Below the pieces are notes generated by a model. It ran no database searches. It was not told the origin of the DNA and was given only the letters and a program-made list of their open reading frames with translations. Made by a program: the position numbers and the translations under genes. Positions 24,440 to 33,227 of a stretch of 44,837 nucleotides of DNA are shown here, in pieces (within the stretch, counting starts at the first letter, position 1; every line of letters begins with the position of its first letter). Source of the stretch: Treponema sp. (lineage in GTDB: Bacteria > Spirochaetota > Spirochaetia > Treponematales > Treponemataceae); NCBI GenBank assembly GCA_024687165.1, contig JAILEY010000049.1, forward strand, positions 1 through 44,837. Direction: 5' to 3'.

Positions 24440-27133
24440 ATGACACTTATTGATCCATTAAAAACTTTCGGTCCAAAGCTCAATTCCGTACAGTCTCCGT
24501 CCCGCTATATAGGTGGAGAGTATGGAATAACAATAAAACCTCACACACAGAATGATTCAAATTTCAACTTTGTAACAGCTTTTCCAGATCTTTACGAAAT
24601 TGCAATGTCAAACCTGGCAATTAAAATCATTTACAATGGTCTGAATGCAATTGACGGTATACGCTGTGAAAGAGTTTTTGCCCCGGATATTGATTTTGAA
24701 AATCTTCTCAAAGAAACAGATACTCCGCTGTATACGCTTGAAACGGGAATGCCTTTAAATCAGGTTGATATGGTGGGTTTTTCCATCGGGTATGAGCTTG
24801 GAATTACTGAAGTTCTTGCAATGCTTGAAACGGGGAAAATACACCTGCTTGCAGAAGAAAGAACTGAAGACGAACCGATTGTAATCTGCGGAGGCTGTGG
24901 AGTAACTAATCCGGCACCAACAAGCGACTTTTTTGACGCATTTGTTATAGGAGAAGCAGAACCTGCACTTTTTAATCTTGTAAAAGAGCTCAGAGACTTA
25001 AAAAAATCCGGAGCAAAAAGAAAAGATCTTCTTGCATGCATAGAATCAAAACCATTTGTTTGGACAAAAAATAAAACTACAACAGCAAGAAGGGCTGTTC
25101 AAAATAATTTCGGTCTTGTTCCTTCAGTACCTTCATGGTTTCCTCTACCGACAAACAAGCCGGTTCAGGATCACGGTGTCGTAGAAATCATGCGCGGATG
25201 TCCGAACGGATGCCGTTTCTGTCATGCAGGAATTTACTACAGACCTATGCGTGTAAAAGCATTAAATCTCATCATTGAAGAAGTAGATCATCTCGTATTT
25301 GACGCAGGATACCGAGAAGTAAGTTTGAACTCATTGAGCAGTGCAGATTTTCCTGATGTTGCGGGACTTCTTGATATCATGAACGAACGTTACAAGGGAT
25401 ATAATGTATCTTTCCAACTGCCGTCACTTAAAGTAAACAGCCTTTCCCTGGATCTTCTGGAAAAGCTTTCAACAGTCAGAAAAAGCGGACTTACCTTTGC
25501 CGTAGAAACGCCAGATGAAATGAGTCAGCTTAGCCTCAACAAAGAAGTTTACTCAAAGCATCTAGAAGAAATCATTCTGGAAGCAAAAAAAAGAGGCTGG
25601 AGCACAGCAAAATTCTACTTCATGATCGGGCTACCCCTTGAGATCGAAGAAGAAAAAGCAATCGTTGATTTCATGCTTGATCTTCAGAAAAAAACAAGAA
25701 TTCAGTGTAACGTAAATGTCGGTGTATACATTCCAAAGCCACACACTGCATACGAGCGCGTAAAACAGATAGATATTGAAACTGCAAAAAGAAAAATAGA
25801 TTATCTTTATGAAAATCTTCCACGCGGAAAATTCAAACTCGGAAGACATAATTTTAACGCAACGGTACTTGAAGGTCTTTTAAGTCGCGGAGACAACAGG
25901 GCAGGAAAAATAATTCTCAATGCATACAAAAAAGGGGCTCGCTTTGACGCATGGGATGATTACCTGAGGAAAGATTACAATCTATGGGAAGAAGCATTTA
26001 AAGAAGCCGACTACAATGTCATGGAATGGATTTACAGAGACTGGTCAAATGATAAAGAACTTCCATGGAGCGGAGTAAGTCTTGGAGTAGCACCAAATTT
26101 TTACAAAAAAGAAATGGAAAAATCCAGACTGCATGAAATGACTCCGCGTTGCAGTGAAAACTGTACCCATAGATGCGGAATCTGTAACTCAAAAGAGGAC
26201 GTCAAAGTCTACGAAAAGGATACAGTTGAAGCAGTCAGCAGAACTGTAACCCCAAAATCTGTAACCACTCCAGAAGAACATGATGCATCAAACATTCCGG
26301 TTTTATACAGAGTACTCTTTAACTTTACAAGAATAAACGGCGGAGAATTCATACCGTATCTTTCGCAGGTCGAAATTTTTCACAAGGCAATGCTTAGAAG
26401 CAACCTACAGTTTGTGTTTACTGCAGGCTTCAATCCACTTCCACGCCTTGAATTTGCAACAGCAATTACATTAGGACTTCCAAGCTTACAGGAAACAGCA
26501 TCTTGTCTTTTGTACGAAAATATTTCAACAAACGACTTCATAGAAAAAATGAACAGGGCACTTCCTGGAAATCTTCACATTACTGATGCAATGATTTTTC
26601 CGGTAACAAATTTAAGAAAAAGAGAATCTCTAACGACCGGGCTTTGGGGAAGCGTTTACAGATACAGCTTCCTCAACGAGAAAACTGAAAAAGATTTTCT
26701 TGAAAGTACCATCTGCAAAGAAACCTGTGAAAAATCAAAATATTCTCTTGCTGCAAAAGACGGAACATACGAACTTAAGGCTCCTGTAAGCGACAAAAAA
26801 TTCAGAATGGCAATTGAAGAATTCAGCGGCAGAAAGTGGTTTGAAGAAGTAGAAGTTACAAAAATAAAAACACTTGCCATACCAGAAATCCAAGGATGGA
26901 CTGCAGAAGATGAAGACAAATGGAGAAGGGACAACAAAAATTTCTCAAAGACTGAAATCAGAAAAGTTTCAGAAGAACCAGTTGAATTCATGGAGCTTTA
27001 CAAATACATCGCAAAAATTAATGAAGATTTGATTTCAAAAAGATCTGAATTAACTAAACTTGCAAAAGAAATACAGGCAGAAAAAGAAAAGGCTGAGAAG
27101 AATAAGCTTCAAGACATTACTGAAAAAAACTGA
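24440..27133 (+). CDS. B12-binding-type radical SAM protein fused to a DUF2344 domain (TIGR03960/TIGR03936)
   Basis: 897 residues from ATG 24440; a TTG at 24410 would overlap rodA and is less likely. Residues about 1-210 are the N-terminal domain (SRYIGGEYG and VGFSIGYELGITEVL). The radical-SAM cluster motif CxxxCxxC is C254/C258/C261 in MRGCPNGCRFCHAGI. The TIM-barrel follows. A linker near 580-600 has further cysteines (CSENCTHRCGICN). The DUF2344 / TIGR03936 domain begins near 620 (RVLFNFTRINGGEFIPYLSQ) and includes AGFNPLPRLEFATAITLGLP. The family is widespread and mostly uncharacterised; some genomes carry the halves as separate adjacent genes. It lies 8 bp after rodA, with no terminator between, so it is tied to the rod-shape operon. 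Confidence 0.88.
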   Translation: MTLIDPLKTFGPKLNSVQSPSRYIGGEYGITIKPHTQNDSNFNFVTAFPDLYEIAMSNLAIKIIYNGLNAIDGIRCERVFAPDIDFENLLKETDTPLYTLETGMPLNQVDMVGFSIGYELGITEVLAMLETGKIHLLAEERTEDEPIVICGGCGVTNPAPTSDFFDAFVIGEAEPALFNLVKELRDLKKSGAKRKDLLACIESKPFVWTKNKTTTARRAVQNNFGLVPSVPSWFPLPTNKPVQDHGVVEIMRGCPNGCRFCHAGIYYRPMRVKALNLIIEEVDHLVFDAGYREVSLNSLSSADFPDVAGLLDIMNERYKGYNVSFQLPSLKVNSLSLDLLEKLSTVRKSGLTFAVETPDEMSQLSLNKEVYSKHLEEIILEAKKRGWSTAKFYFMIGLPLEIEEEKAIVDFMLDLQKKTRIQCNVNVGVYIPKPHTAYERVKQIDIETAKRKIDYLYENLPRGKFKLGRHNFNATVLEGLLSRGDNRAGKIILNAYKKGARFDAWDDYLRKDYNLWEEAFKEADYNVMEWIYRDWSNDKELPWSGVSLGVAPNFYKKEMEKSRLHEMTPRCSENCTHRCGICNSKEDVKVYEKDTVEAVSRTVTPKSVTTPEEHDASNIPVLYRVLFNFTRINGGEFIPYLSQVEIFHKAMLRSNLQFVFTAGFNPLPRLEFATAITLGLPSLQETASCLLYENISTNDFIEKMNRALPGNLHITDAMIFPVTNLRKRESLTTGLWGSVYRYSFLNEKTEKDFLESTICKETCEKSKYSLAAKDGTYELKAPVSDKKFRMAIEEFSGRKWFEEVEVTKIKTLAIPEIQGWTAEDEDKWRRDNKNFSKTEIRKVSEEPVEFMELYKYIAKINEDLISKRSELTKLAKEIQAEKEKAEKNKLQDITEKN

Positions 27134-27139
27134 TAGAAT
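27131..27139 (+). promoter_or_regulatory. Candidate extended -10 promoter before the DUF3737 gene
   Basis: TGA-TAGAAT with TG one base before a good -10. No convincing -35 is visible. It overlaps the stop codon of the radical-SAM gene. Initiation near 27146 would leave a short leader beginning at the CTGGAG ribosome binding site. Confidence 0.3.
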
Positions 27140-27157
27140 GTATTCTGGAGTCAAAGA

Positions 27158-28042
27158 ATGAAAAAAATTTCCGAAAAAAAACTCACAGGCGAAAGAGCTC
27201 TTTTTCAGATATCGGACGCTGAAGTCACAAATTCAATTTTTGACGATGGTGAATCTCCTCTAAAACATTCAGACAGCATAAAAGTCATTTCGTCATCTTT
27301 CAGATACAAATATCCTTTATGGTACTCAAACAACGTTGAAGTTAAAGATTCTATTTTTTTTGAACTTGGAAAATCAGGAATCTGGTATACAAACGGAATT
27401 AAATTCAAAAATGTTCAGATCGATGCTCCAAAAGAATTCCGCAGATGTAAAGACATAGAACTTGAAGATGTGATTTTTACAAATGCCGCGGAAACCTTAT
27501 GGTCGTGCTCTGGAATCAAATTAAAAAACGTTCAGGCAAAGGGTGATTATTTTGCAATGAATTCCACAGACATGAAATGTGAAAATTTCAACTTAAGCGG
27601 AAATTATTTTTTTGACGGTGGAAAAAATCTTGAAATCAGGAATTCAAGACTGATCAGCAAGGATGCCTTCTGGAACTGCGAAGATGTCACTGTTTATGAT
27701 TCTCTAATCATCGGGGAATACATTGGCTGGAATTCAAAAAATTTAAGATTTGTAAACTGCACAATTGAAAGCAACCAGGGCTTCTGCTACATAGACGGCC
27801 TTAAGCTTGAAAACTGCACATTAATCAATACTGACCTCGCTTTTGAATACTGTACGAACATTGATGCAGACATCCACGGAAAAATTCTCAGCATAAAGAA
27901 TCCGTTATCAGGAAAAATTAAAGCAGATGAAATTATTGAACTTCAGTTGGACAAGACTAAAATCGATCCTTCAAAAACTCAAATCATCTGCAGCAAAATC
28001 GGGAAAACATCTTACGAGGTCACAGACAAAAATGAAATATAA
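27158..28042 (+). CDS. DUF3737 family protein (parallel beta-helix)
   Basis: 294 residues. No signal peptide is seen. The sequence is a regular series of short strands every 18-22 residues with recurring pairs such as NNVEVKDSIFFE, TNGIKFKNVQID, CKDIELEDVIFT and CSGIKLKNVQAKG. The motif (N/C)-x-(I/V)-x-(I/L/V)-x-(N/D)-(S/C/V) indicates a right-handed parallel beta-helix of the pectate-lyase type; this matches DUF3737. Catalytic residues of polysaccharide lyases are not recognisable, and the absence of a signal peptide argues against a secreted lyase. The function is unknown. CTGGAG is at a suitable distance before the ATG. Its end overlaps the PatB/MalY gene by 11 bases, and the pair is likely cotranscribed. 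Confidence 0.8.
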   Translation: MKKISEKKLTGERALFQISDAEVTNSIFDDGESPLKHSDSIKVISSSFRYKYPLWYSNNVEVKDSIFFELGKSGIWYTNGIKFKNVQIDAPKEFRRCKDIELEDVIFTNAAETLWSCSGIKLKNVQAKGDYFAMNSTDMKCENFNLSGNYFFDGGKNLEIRNSRLISKDAFWNCEDVTVYDSLIIGEYIGWNSKNLRFVNCTIESNQGFCYIDGLKLENCTLINTDLAFEYCTNIDADIHGKILSIKNPLSGKIKADEIIELQLDKTKIDPSKTQIICSKIGKTSYEVTDKNEI

Positions 28043-29189
28043 TTTTGACATTATAGCAGACAGGCGCAGTATAAACTCAATGAAATGGAATGTTGGAAAG
28101 AATGAACTTCCGCTTTGGGTTGCAGACATGGATTTTGACACGGCACCAGAAATCAAAGCAGCAATCATGGAACGTGCAGAACTTGGAGCTTACGGTTACG
28201 CCGAAACAACTATACAATGGGAAGAAGCATACCGGTCATGGTGGAAATCACGCTATAATTTTGAAATTAAAAGAGAATGGCTTTTTTTTGCAACAGGTGT
28301 TGTTCCGCTGATTTCAAGTTCAGTCAGAAAAATTACGACACCAGGAGAAAATGTTCTGCTTCTTACACCGACCTACAATATTTTCTACAATTCGATTTTG
28401 AACAACGGCAGAAATCCATTGGAGTGCCAGCTTAAATTCGACGGCAAAGAATACAAAATCGATTTTGAAGATCTGGAAGAAAAACTTAAAGACAATCAGA
28501 CTTCAATGATGATTCTCTGCAATCCGCAAAACCCTGTTGGAAAAATCTGGAGTAGAGAAGAGCTCTTAAAAATCGGGGAGCTGTGTGCAGAAAATAAAGT
28601 AATTGTTTTAAGCGACGAAATTCACTGTGACATAACAGAACCTGGTAAACTTTATATTCCATTTGCAAGCGTAAATGAAACCTGCCGCAACAACTGTATT
28701 ATGGCAATTGCACCAACAAAAACCTTTAATCTAGCCGGACTTTCAACGGCAGCAGCTGTAATTCCAGATAAAACTTTAAGGCACAAAATCTGGAGAGGAT
28801 TAAACACAGACGAATGTGGAGAACCAAATGCATTTTCTATTCAGGGAGCCGTGAGTGCATTTACAAAGGGGAAAGACTGGCTTGAAGAAGCAAGATCATA
28901 CATCTGGGAAAACCGTAAACTTGCAGAAGAATTTATTTCATCAAAAATTCCGTCTTTAAAAGCAATAAAATCTGATGCAACATATCTTATGTGGATTGAA
29001 ATTTCAGCTTCAAAAATGGATGGAAAAACATTCGCAAAAAAGCTCAGGGAAAAAACAGGACTTTATCTGAGCAATGGAAATCAATACGGAAAAGGCGGAG
29101 AAAATTTTGTCAGGATGAATCTTGCAACTTCCCGTAGTATAATTGAAGATGCATTGAAGAGACTTAAAAATTTCTGTGACTCACTTTAA
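28032..29189 (+). CDS. PatB/MalY family PLP enzyme (cystathionine beta-lyase/aminotransferase)
   Basis: 385 residues from ATG 28032; an upstream frame back to 27927 belongs to the DUF3737 gene. The N-terminus has NELPLWVADMDFDTAPEIKAA, a PatB signature. CNPQNPVGKIW contributes the substrate and cofactor site, and VLSDEIHCDI supplies the aspartate that contacts the PLP ring. The PLP lysine is Lys230 in IAPTKTFNLAGL. The family cleaves cystathionine or other C-S conjugates to pyruvate, ammonia and a thiol, and some members have a regulatory role (MalY). The start is inside the preceding gene with an 11-base overlap. The specific substrate cannot be assigned. Confidence 0.9.
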   Translation: MKYNFDIIADRRSINSMKWNVGKNELPLWVADMDFDTAPEIKAAIMERAELGAYGYAETTIQWEEAYRSWWKSRYNFEIKREWLFFATGVVPLISSSVRKITTPGENVLLLTPTYNIFYNSILNNGRNPLECQLKFDGKEYKIDFEDLEEKLKDNQTSMMILCNPQNPVGKIWSREELLKIGELCAENKVIVLSDEIHCDITEPGKLYIPFASVNETCRNNCIMAIAPTKTFNLAGLSTAAAVIPDKTLRHKIWRGLNTDECGEPNAFSIQGAVSAFTKGKDWLEEARSYIWENRKLAEEFISSKIPSLKAIKSDATYLMWIEISASKMDGKTFAKKLREKTGLYLSNGNQYGKGGENFVRMNLATSRSIIEDALKRLKNFCDSL

Positions 29190-29226
29190 ATTATAAATTA
29201 TTTTATAAATCAATCGGAGGAGAAAT

Positions 29227-29430
29227 ATGGGATTTTTTAGTGATTTACTTTTCGGCTCATCAAATTCAGCCTCATCAGGTAAAATAAAGCCTTCAAAAAG
29301 CGGATGGAATTTTACACCAAAATATGACGATTATTACGAAGAATTGTATGATGATGCAACAATGGGAGACAAAGGAGCTCAAGCAGAAATGAGAGAAGAG
29401 TTCGGCGATGACTGGAAATGTGAATATTAA
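29227..29430 (+). CDS. Small acidic protein of unknown function
   Basis: 67 residues, with CGGAGG 6-9 bases before ATG. It starts MGFFSDLLFGSS, has a Ser/Gly/Lys-rich part, then an acidic, tyrosine-rich end (YDDYYEELYDDATMGD and AEMREEFGDDW). No membrane segment or metal-binding motif is present beyond a single Cys near the C-terminus. The strong ribosome binding site and AT-rich flanks argue that it is a real gene. I do not recognise it. It stands alone between the PatB gene and the ior promoter. Confidence 0.55.
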   Translation: MGFFSDLLFGSSNSASSGKIKPSKSGWNFTPKYDDYYEELYDDATMGDKGAQAEMREEFGDDWKCEY

Positions 29431-29466
29431 AAACTGATTTTATTTTTCCAATTATTTTAAAACATA

Positions 29467-29475
29467 TGATATAAT
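29467..29475 (+). promoter_or_regulatory. Extended -10 promoter of the iorAB-paaK operon
   Basis: TGA-TATAAT: a perfect -10 hexamer (29470-29475) with TG one base before. The -35 region is AT-rich without a clear hexamer. A start near 29482 gives a leader of about 32 bases to the iorA ATG, with TGGAG about 9 bases before it. Confidence 0.55.
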
Positions 29476-29513
29476 AACTCTTATTACAATAAATTCTTTT
29501 GGAGTATTTTTAA

Positions 29514-31268
29514 ATGAAACAACTTATGCTGGGTAATGCAGCAGCCGCACGTGGACTATTTGAAGGCGGTTGTTCTGTGATTTCAAGTTATCCTGGAACA
29601 CCAAGTACTGAAATGACCGAGGAGGCTGCAAAGTACAGGGAAATCTACTGCGAATGGGCACCAAATGAGAAGGTTGCTTTTGAAACAGCCTTTGGAGCAA
29701 GTCTTGCCGGAAAACGCTCTTTCTGTGCAATGAAACATGTTGGATTAAATGTTGCTGCAGATCCTCTTTATACAGCAGCATATACTGGAGTTAATGCAGG
29801 TTTTGTTGTAGGTGTTGCAGATGATCCTGGAATGCATTCTTCTCAGAATGAACAGGACTCACGTCATCATGCAATCGCCTCAAAGGTTCCGATCATTGAG
29901 CCTAGCGATTCTCAGGAAGCTCTTGAATTTGCAAAATGGGCTTTTGAAATCTCTGAAAAATTTGATACTCCTGTTTTATATAAAATGGTAACTCGAATTG
30001 CTCATTCTCAGAGTATTGCTGAAACATCAGATAGAATTGAAATTCCTGTAAAACCTTACGAAAAGAACATTCAGAAATATGTAATGGCTCCTGCAAATGC
30101 AATCCGCCGTCATCCTGAAGTTGAAAAGCGACTTAAGGCTCTTGAAGAATGGTCTCAAACATCAGGAATCAACCGCATTGAAATGGGGGGGGCAGATTTA
30201 GGTATCATCACATCATCAACCTCATATCAGTATGCAAAAGAAGTTTTTGGAAACGATGTAAGCATACTCAAGCTCGGAATGACAAATCCTCTTCCTGCAA
30301 ACATGATTAAGAATTTCTGCAGCAAAGTTAAAACAGTCGTTGTAATTGAAGAGCTTGATCCGATTATTGAAAACTTCTGTAAAGCAAACGGATGTAGCGT
30401 TCACGGAAAAGATTTACTTCCAGTTTGCGGTGAATACTCACAGAATCTTTTGCGCAAAAGTCTGCTTCCAGTTTTACCAGATTCATTGAAAAATAAAATC
30501 TCAATTAACATTCCTGAATCTCCTTTAAAAGATCTTCCAAACCGCCCGCCGATTATGTGTGCCGGCTGTCCTCACCGCGGAATGTTCTACGCACTCTCAA
30601 AACTGAAGGTAACAGTCCTCGGAGATATCGGATGTTACACGCTTGGTTCTGTAGCTCCTCTTTCAGCAATGGACATGACTCTCTGTATGGGTGCATCATT
30701 CTCAAGTCTTCACGGCTGGAACAAAGCTCTTGGTGCAGAAGGAGAAAAGAAAACTGTTGCCGTAATCGGAGACTCGACATTTATGCATTCAGGAATGACC
30801 GGACTTGCAACAATTGCTTACAATCAGTCTAACTCAACTGTAATAGTTCTTGATAACTCAATCACTGGAATGACAGGTCATCAGCAAAACCCAACGACAG
30901 GTAAAAATTTATACGGTGATCCTGCAGGTCGTGTTAATCTAGAAGCACTTGCAAGAGCAATGGGAATTAAACACATACGCGTTGTAGACCCATACAATAT
31001 CGATGAATGTTACAAAGCCGTAAAAGAAGAACTTGAAGTTGAAGAGCCAAGTCTTATTATCAGCCGCCGTCCATGTGCATTGCTTAAAGAAGTAAAACCA
31101 AAGCCTGCTTTATTTGTAAACAGTGACAAGTGCCGTTCCTGCAAGATGTGCATGAAAATCGGATGTCCTGCAATCGCAATGAAAAACGGAAAAGCACAGA
31201 TTGATACAACATTATGTGTTGGCTGCGGAGTTTGTACTCAGATGTGTAATTTCGACGCTATCAATTAA
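29514..31268 (+). CDS. iorA: Indolepyruvate:ferredoxin oxidoreductase, alpha subunit
   Basis: 584 residues. The pyrimidine-binding domain begins with LMLGNAAAARGLFEGG and contains SSYPGTPSTEMTE and NEKVAFETAFGASLAGKRS. The diphosphate-binding part is near residue 348 (CAGCPHRGMFYAL) and continues with the metal-binding stretch GDSTFMHSGMTGL and DNSITGMTGHQQNP. The C-terminus carries a two-cluster ferredoxin domain, CRSCKMCMKIGCP and CVGCGVCTQMC, for electron transfer. The enzyme oxidatively decarboxylates arylpyruvates (indole-, phenyl- or hydroxyphenyl-pyruvate) to aryl-acetyl-CoA and reduces ferredoxin. It works with IorB, encoded 25 bp downstream. A run of seven G at 30186-30192 lies within the gene (MGGADLG), with no frame disruption. 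Confidence 0.95.
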   Translation: MKQLMLGNAAAARGLFEGGCSVISSYPGTPSTEMTEEAAKYREIYCEWAPNEKVAFETAFGASLAGKRSFCAMKHVGLNVAADPLYTAAYTGVNAGFVVGVADDPGMHSSQNEQDSRHHAIASKVPIIEPSDSQEALEFAKWAFEISEKFDTPVLYKMVTRIAHSQSIAETSDRIEIPVKPYEKNIQKYVMAPANAIRRHPEVEKRLKALEEWSQTSGINRIEMGGADLGIITSSTSYQYAKEVFGNDVSILKLGMTNPLPANMIKNFCSKVKTVVVIEELDPIIENFCKANGCSVHGKDLLPVCGEYSQNLLRKSLLPVLPDSLKNKISINIPESPLKDLPNRPPIMCAGCPHRGMFYALSKLKVTVLGDIGCYTLGSVAPLSAMDMTLCMGASFSSLHGWNKALGAEGEKKTVAVIGDSTFMHSGMTGLATIAYNQSNSTVIVLDNSITGMTGHQQNPTTGKNLYGDPAGRVNLEALARAMGIKHIRVVDPYNIDECYKAVKEELEVEEPSLIISRRPCALLKEVKPKPALFVNSDKCRSCKMCMKIGCPAIAMKNGKAQIDTTLCVGCGVCTQMCNFDAIN

Positions 31269-31293
31269 AGTAATCTATTGAAGGGATAAAATT

Positions 31294-31860
31294 ATGGTTA
31301 AAAATATAATGATTGTTGGTGTAGGCGGGCAGGGGGCTTTACTTGCTTCCAAAACTTTGGGACGTGTTCTGCTTGATGCTGGATTCGATGTTAAAGTCAG
31401 TGAAGTTCACGGTATGAGCCAGCGTGGTGGTTCTGTTGTAACTTATGTCCGCTATGGAGAAAAAGTTTATTCACCAATTATTGACAAGGGAGAAGCTGAT
31501 TTTATCGTCAGTTTTGAACAGCTTGAAGCTGCACGATATCTTGAATATTTAAAAGCGGATGGACAGATTGTTGTAAATACTCAGCAGATTGATCCGATGC
31601 CGGTTATTACAGGGGCTGCAAAATATCCTGAAAATCTCTGTGAAAAAATGCAGTCAGAAGGATTTAAAGTTGATGCCCTTGACTGTCTTGAGCTTGCTGA
31701 AAAAGCCGGAAGTCCAAAATCCGTAAATATTGTTCTTATGGGACGACTTTCAAAATACATGGACTTTCCAAAAGAAAACTGGATTAAAGCAATTGAAGCG
31801 CTTGTTAAACCTCAGTTTCTCGAGATGAACAAAAAAGCATTCGAGCTTGGAAGAAATTAA
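31294..31860 (+). CDS. iorB: Indolepyruvate:ferredoxin oxidoreductase, beta subunit
   Basis: 188 residues, the expected size. It begins with MVKNIMIVGVGGQGALLASK, the nucleotide-binding-like glycine loop of the 2-oxoacid:ferredoxin oxidoreductase gamma domain, and has VSEVHGMSQRGGSV, the family signature. It pairs with IorA to form the (alpha-beta)2 enzyme in the cytoplasm. GAAGGG is suitably placed before the ATG. The paaK-type ligase follows 26 bp later. Confidence 0.93.
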   Translation: MVKNIMIVGVGGQGALLASKTLGRVLLDAGFDVKVSEVHGMSQRGGSVVTYVRYGEKVYSPIIDKGEADFIVSFEQLEAARYLEYLKADGQIVVNTQQIDPMPVITGAAKYPENLCEKMQSEGFKVDALDCLELAEKAGSPKSVNIVLMGRLSKYMDFPKENWIKAIEALVKPQFLEMNKKAFELGRN

Positions 31861-31886
31861 ATTATTAAACTCAAAGGAGCAAAAAA

Positions 31887-33200
31887 GTGGGTAGATTAAA
31901 ATATTATCAGGAAGAACTTGAATGCATGCCGGAAGCTGAACTCAAAAAACTTCAGAGCGAACGACTTGCTGAGAATTTCCGCCATGTATATGAAAACGTT
32001 GAATTTTACAGAAAAAGATGCCAGGAAGCAGGTATCACACCAGACGATATAAAAGGCCTTGAAGATCTTGATAAAATTCCTTTTACCTGCAAGGACGATT
32101 TAAGACAAACTTATCCATACGGATTATTCGCAGTCCCAAGAAAAGATGTTGTTCGTATTCATGCATCTTCAGGAACAACAGGAAAACCAATCGTTGTAGG
32201 TTACACAAAAGAAGATCTTGATATCTGGGACGATTGTACAGCCCGTCAGCTTGTTGCAATTGGAGCCGATGAAAATGATGTAGTTCAGGTTGCCTACGGT
32301 TACGGAATGTTTACAGGCGGATTTGGAATTCACGGAGGAGCAACAAAACTCGGATGCCAGGTAATTCCTATTTCATCAGGAAACACTGCACGTCAGCTTA
32401 CATTCTTTAAAGATCTTCAGCCAACAGTTCTCTGCTGTACACCATCTTATGCTGCATATCTTGGAGAAGCACTTGCAGAACAGGGATTGACAACTTCTGA
32501 TATCAATCTTAAAGCCGGTATATTTGGAGCTGAGCCATGGACCGAAGAAATGCGCCGTGATATCGAAAAATCACTTGGAATCAAAGCTTACGATATTTAT
32601 GGACTTACAGAAGTCATGGGACCGGGTGTTGCTTACGAATGTTCTCAGCAGGCAGGTATGCATGTTAACGAAGATCATTTTATCGTTGAAACAATCGACC
32701 CTGAAACAGGAAAACGTCTCCCGGAAGGCTCAAAAGGAGAACTCGTATTTACAGCAATCACAAAAAAAGCATTTCCGCTTATGAGGTTCAGAACAAAAGA
32801 CATAGGTGTTCTTACACGCGAAAAATGCAAGTGTGGTCGCACATTTGTACGAATGACAAAGCCTATGGGAAGAACTGATGATATGCTGATTATCCGCGGA
32901 GTAAACGTATTCCCAAGTCAGATTGAAGGAGTATTGTTGCAGAACGGTTACCAGGCAAACTATCAGATTATTGTAGGTCGTGAAAACAACACAGACACAT
33001 TCGAAATCAAAGTTGAAATGGTTCCTGAAAAATTCAGTGATGTAATTTCAGAAATTGAAAAAGAAGAAAAAAAGCTGCAGTCAGCACTTCTTTCAGTTCT
33101 TCAGATTAAGGCAAAAGTTACGCTTGTACCTCCAAAAACAATCACAAGAAGTGAAGGGAAAGCAAAGCGCGTAATCGACACACGCAAACTTCATGACTAA
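31887..33200 (+). CDS. paaK: Phenylacetate-CoA ligase family
   Basis: 437 residues, with GTG as start preceded by AAAGGAG, 6 bases away; no ATG is available nearby. The ATP/AMP-binding motif is SSGTTGKPIVVGYT (94-107). YGLTEVMGPGVAYEC, LMRFRTKDIG and GRTDDMLIIRGVNVFPSQIE are PaaK signatures. The enzyme interconverts arylacetate and CoA thioester with ATP, forming AMP. Behind iorAB it is expected to act on the aryl-acetyl-CoA product, either releasing arylacetate or, in the other direction, activating it for assimilation by reductive carboxylation. The direction cannot be read from sequence. It is cotranscribed with iorAB and the ACT gene. Confidence 0.9.
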   Translation: MGRLKYYQEELECMPEAELKKLQSERLAENFRHVYENVEFYRKRCQEAGITPDDIKGLEDLDKIPFTCKDDLRQTYPYGLFAVPRKDVVRIHASSGTTGKPIVVGYTKEDLDIWDDCTARQLVAIGADENDVVQVAYGYGMFTGGFGIHGGATKLGCQVIPISSGNTARQLTFFKDLQPTVLCCTPSYAAYLGEALAEQGLTTSDINLKAGIFGAEPWTEEMRRDIEKSLGIKAYDIYGLTEVMGPGVAYECSQQAGMHVNEDHFIVETIDPETGKRLPEGSKGELVFTAITKKAFPLMRFRTKDIGVLTREKCKCGRTFVRMTKPMGRTDDMLIIRGVNVFPSQIEGVLLQNGYQANYQIIVGRENNTDTFEIKVEMVPEKFSDVISEIEKEEKKLQSALLSVLQIKAKVTLVPPKTITRSEGKAKRVIDTRKLHD

Positions 33201-33227
33201 TCCGAAAATTTTGCACAGGAGGAAAAA

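Noticed and set aside
30186..30192. Run of seven G in iorA as a possible phase-variation tract or frameshift
   Set aside because: The frame continues through it and the protein is full length; one tract in a conserved enzyme is not enough for a phase-variation claim.
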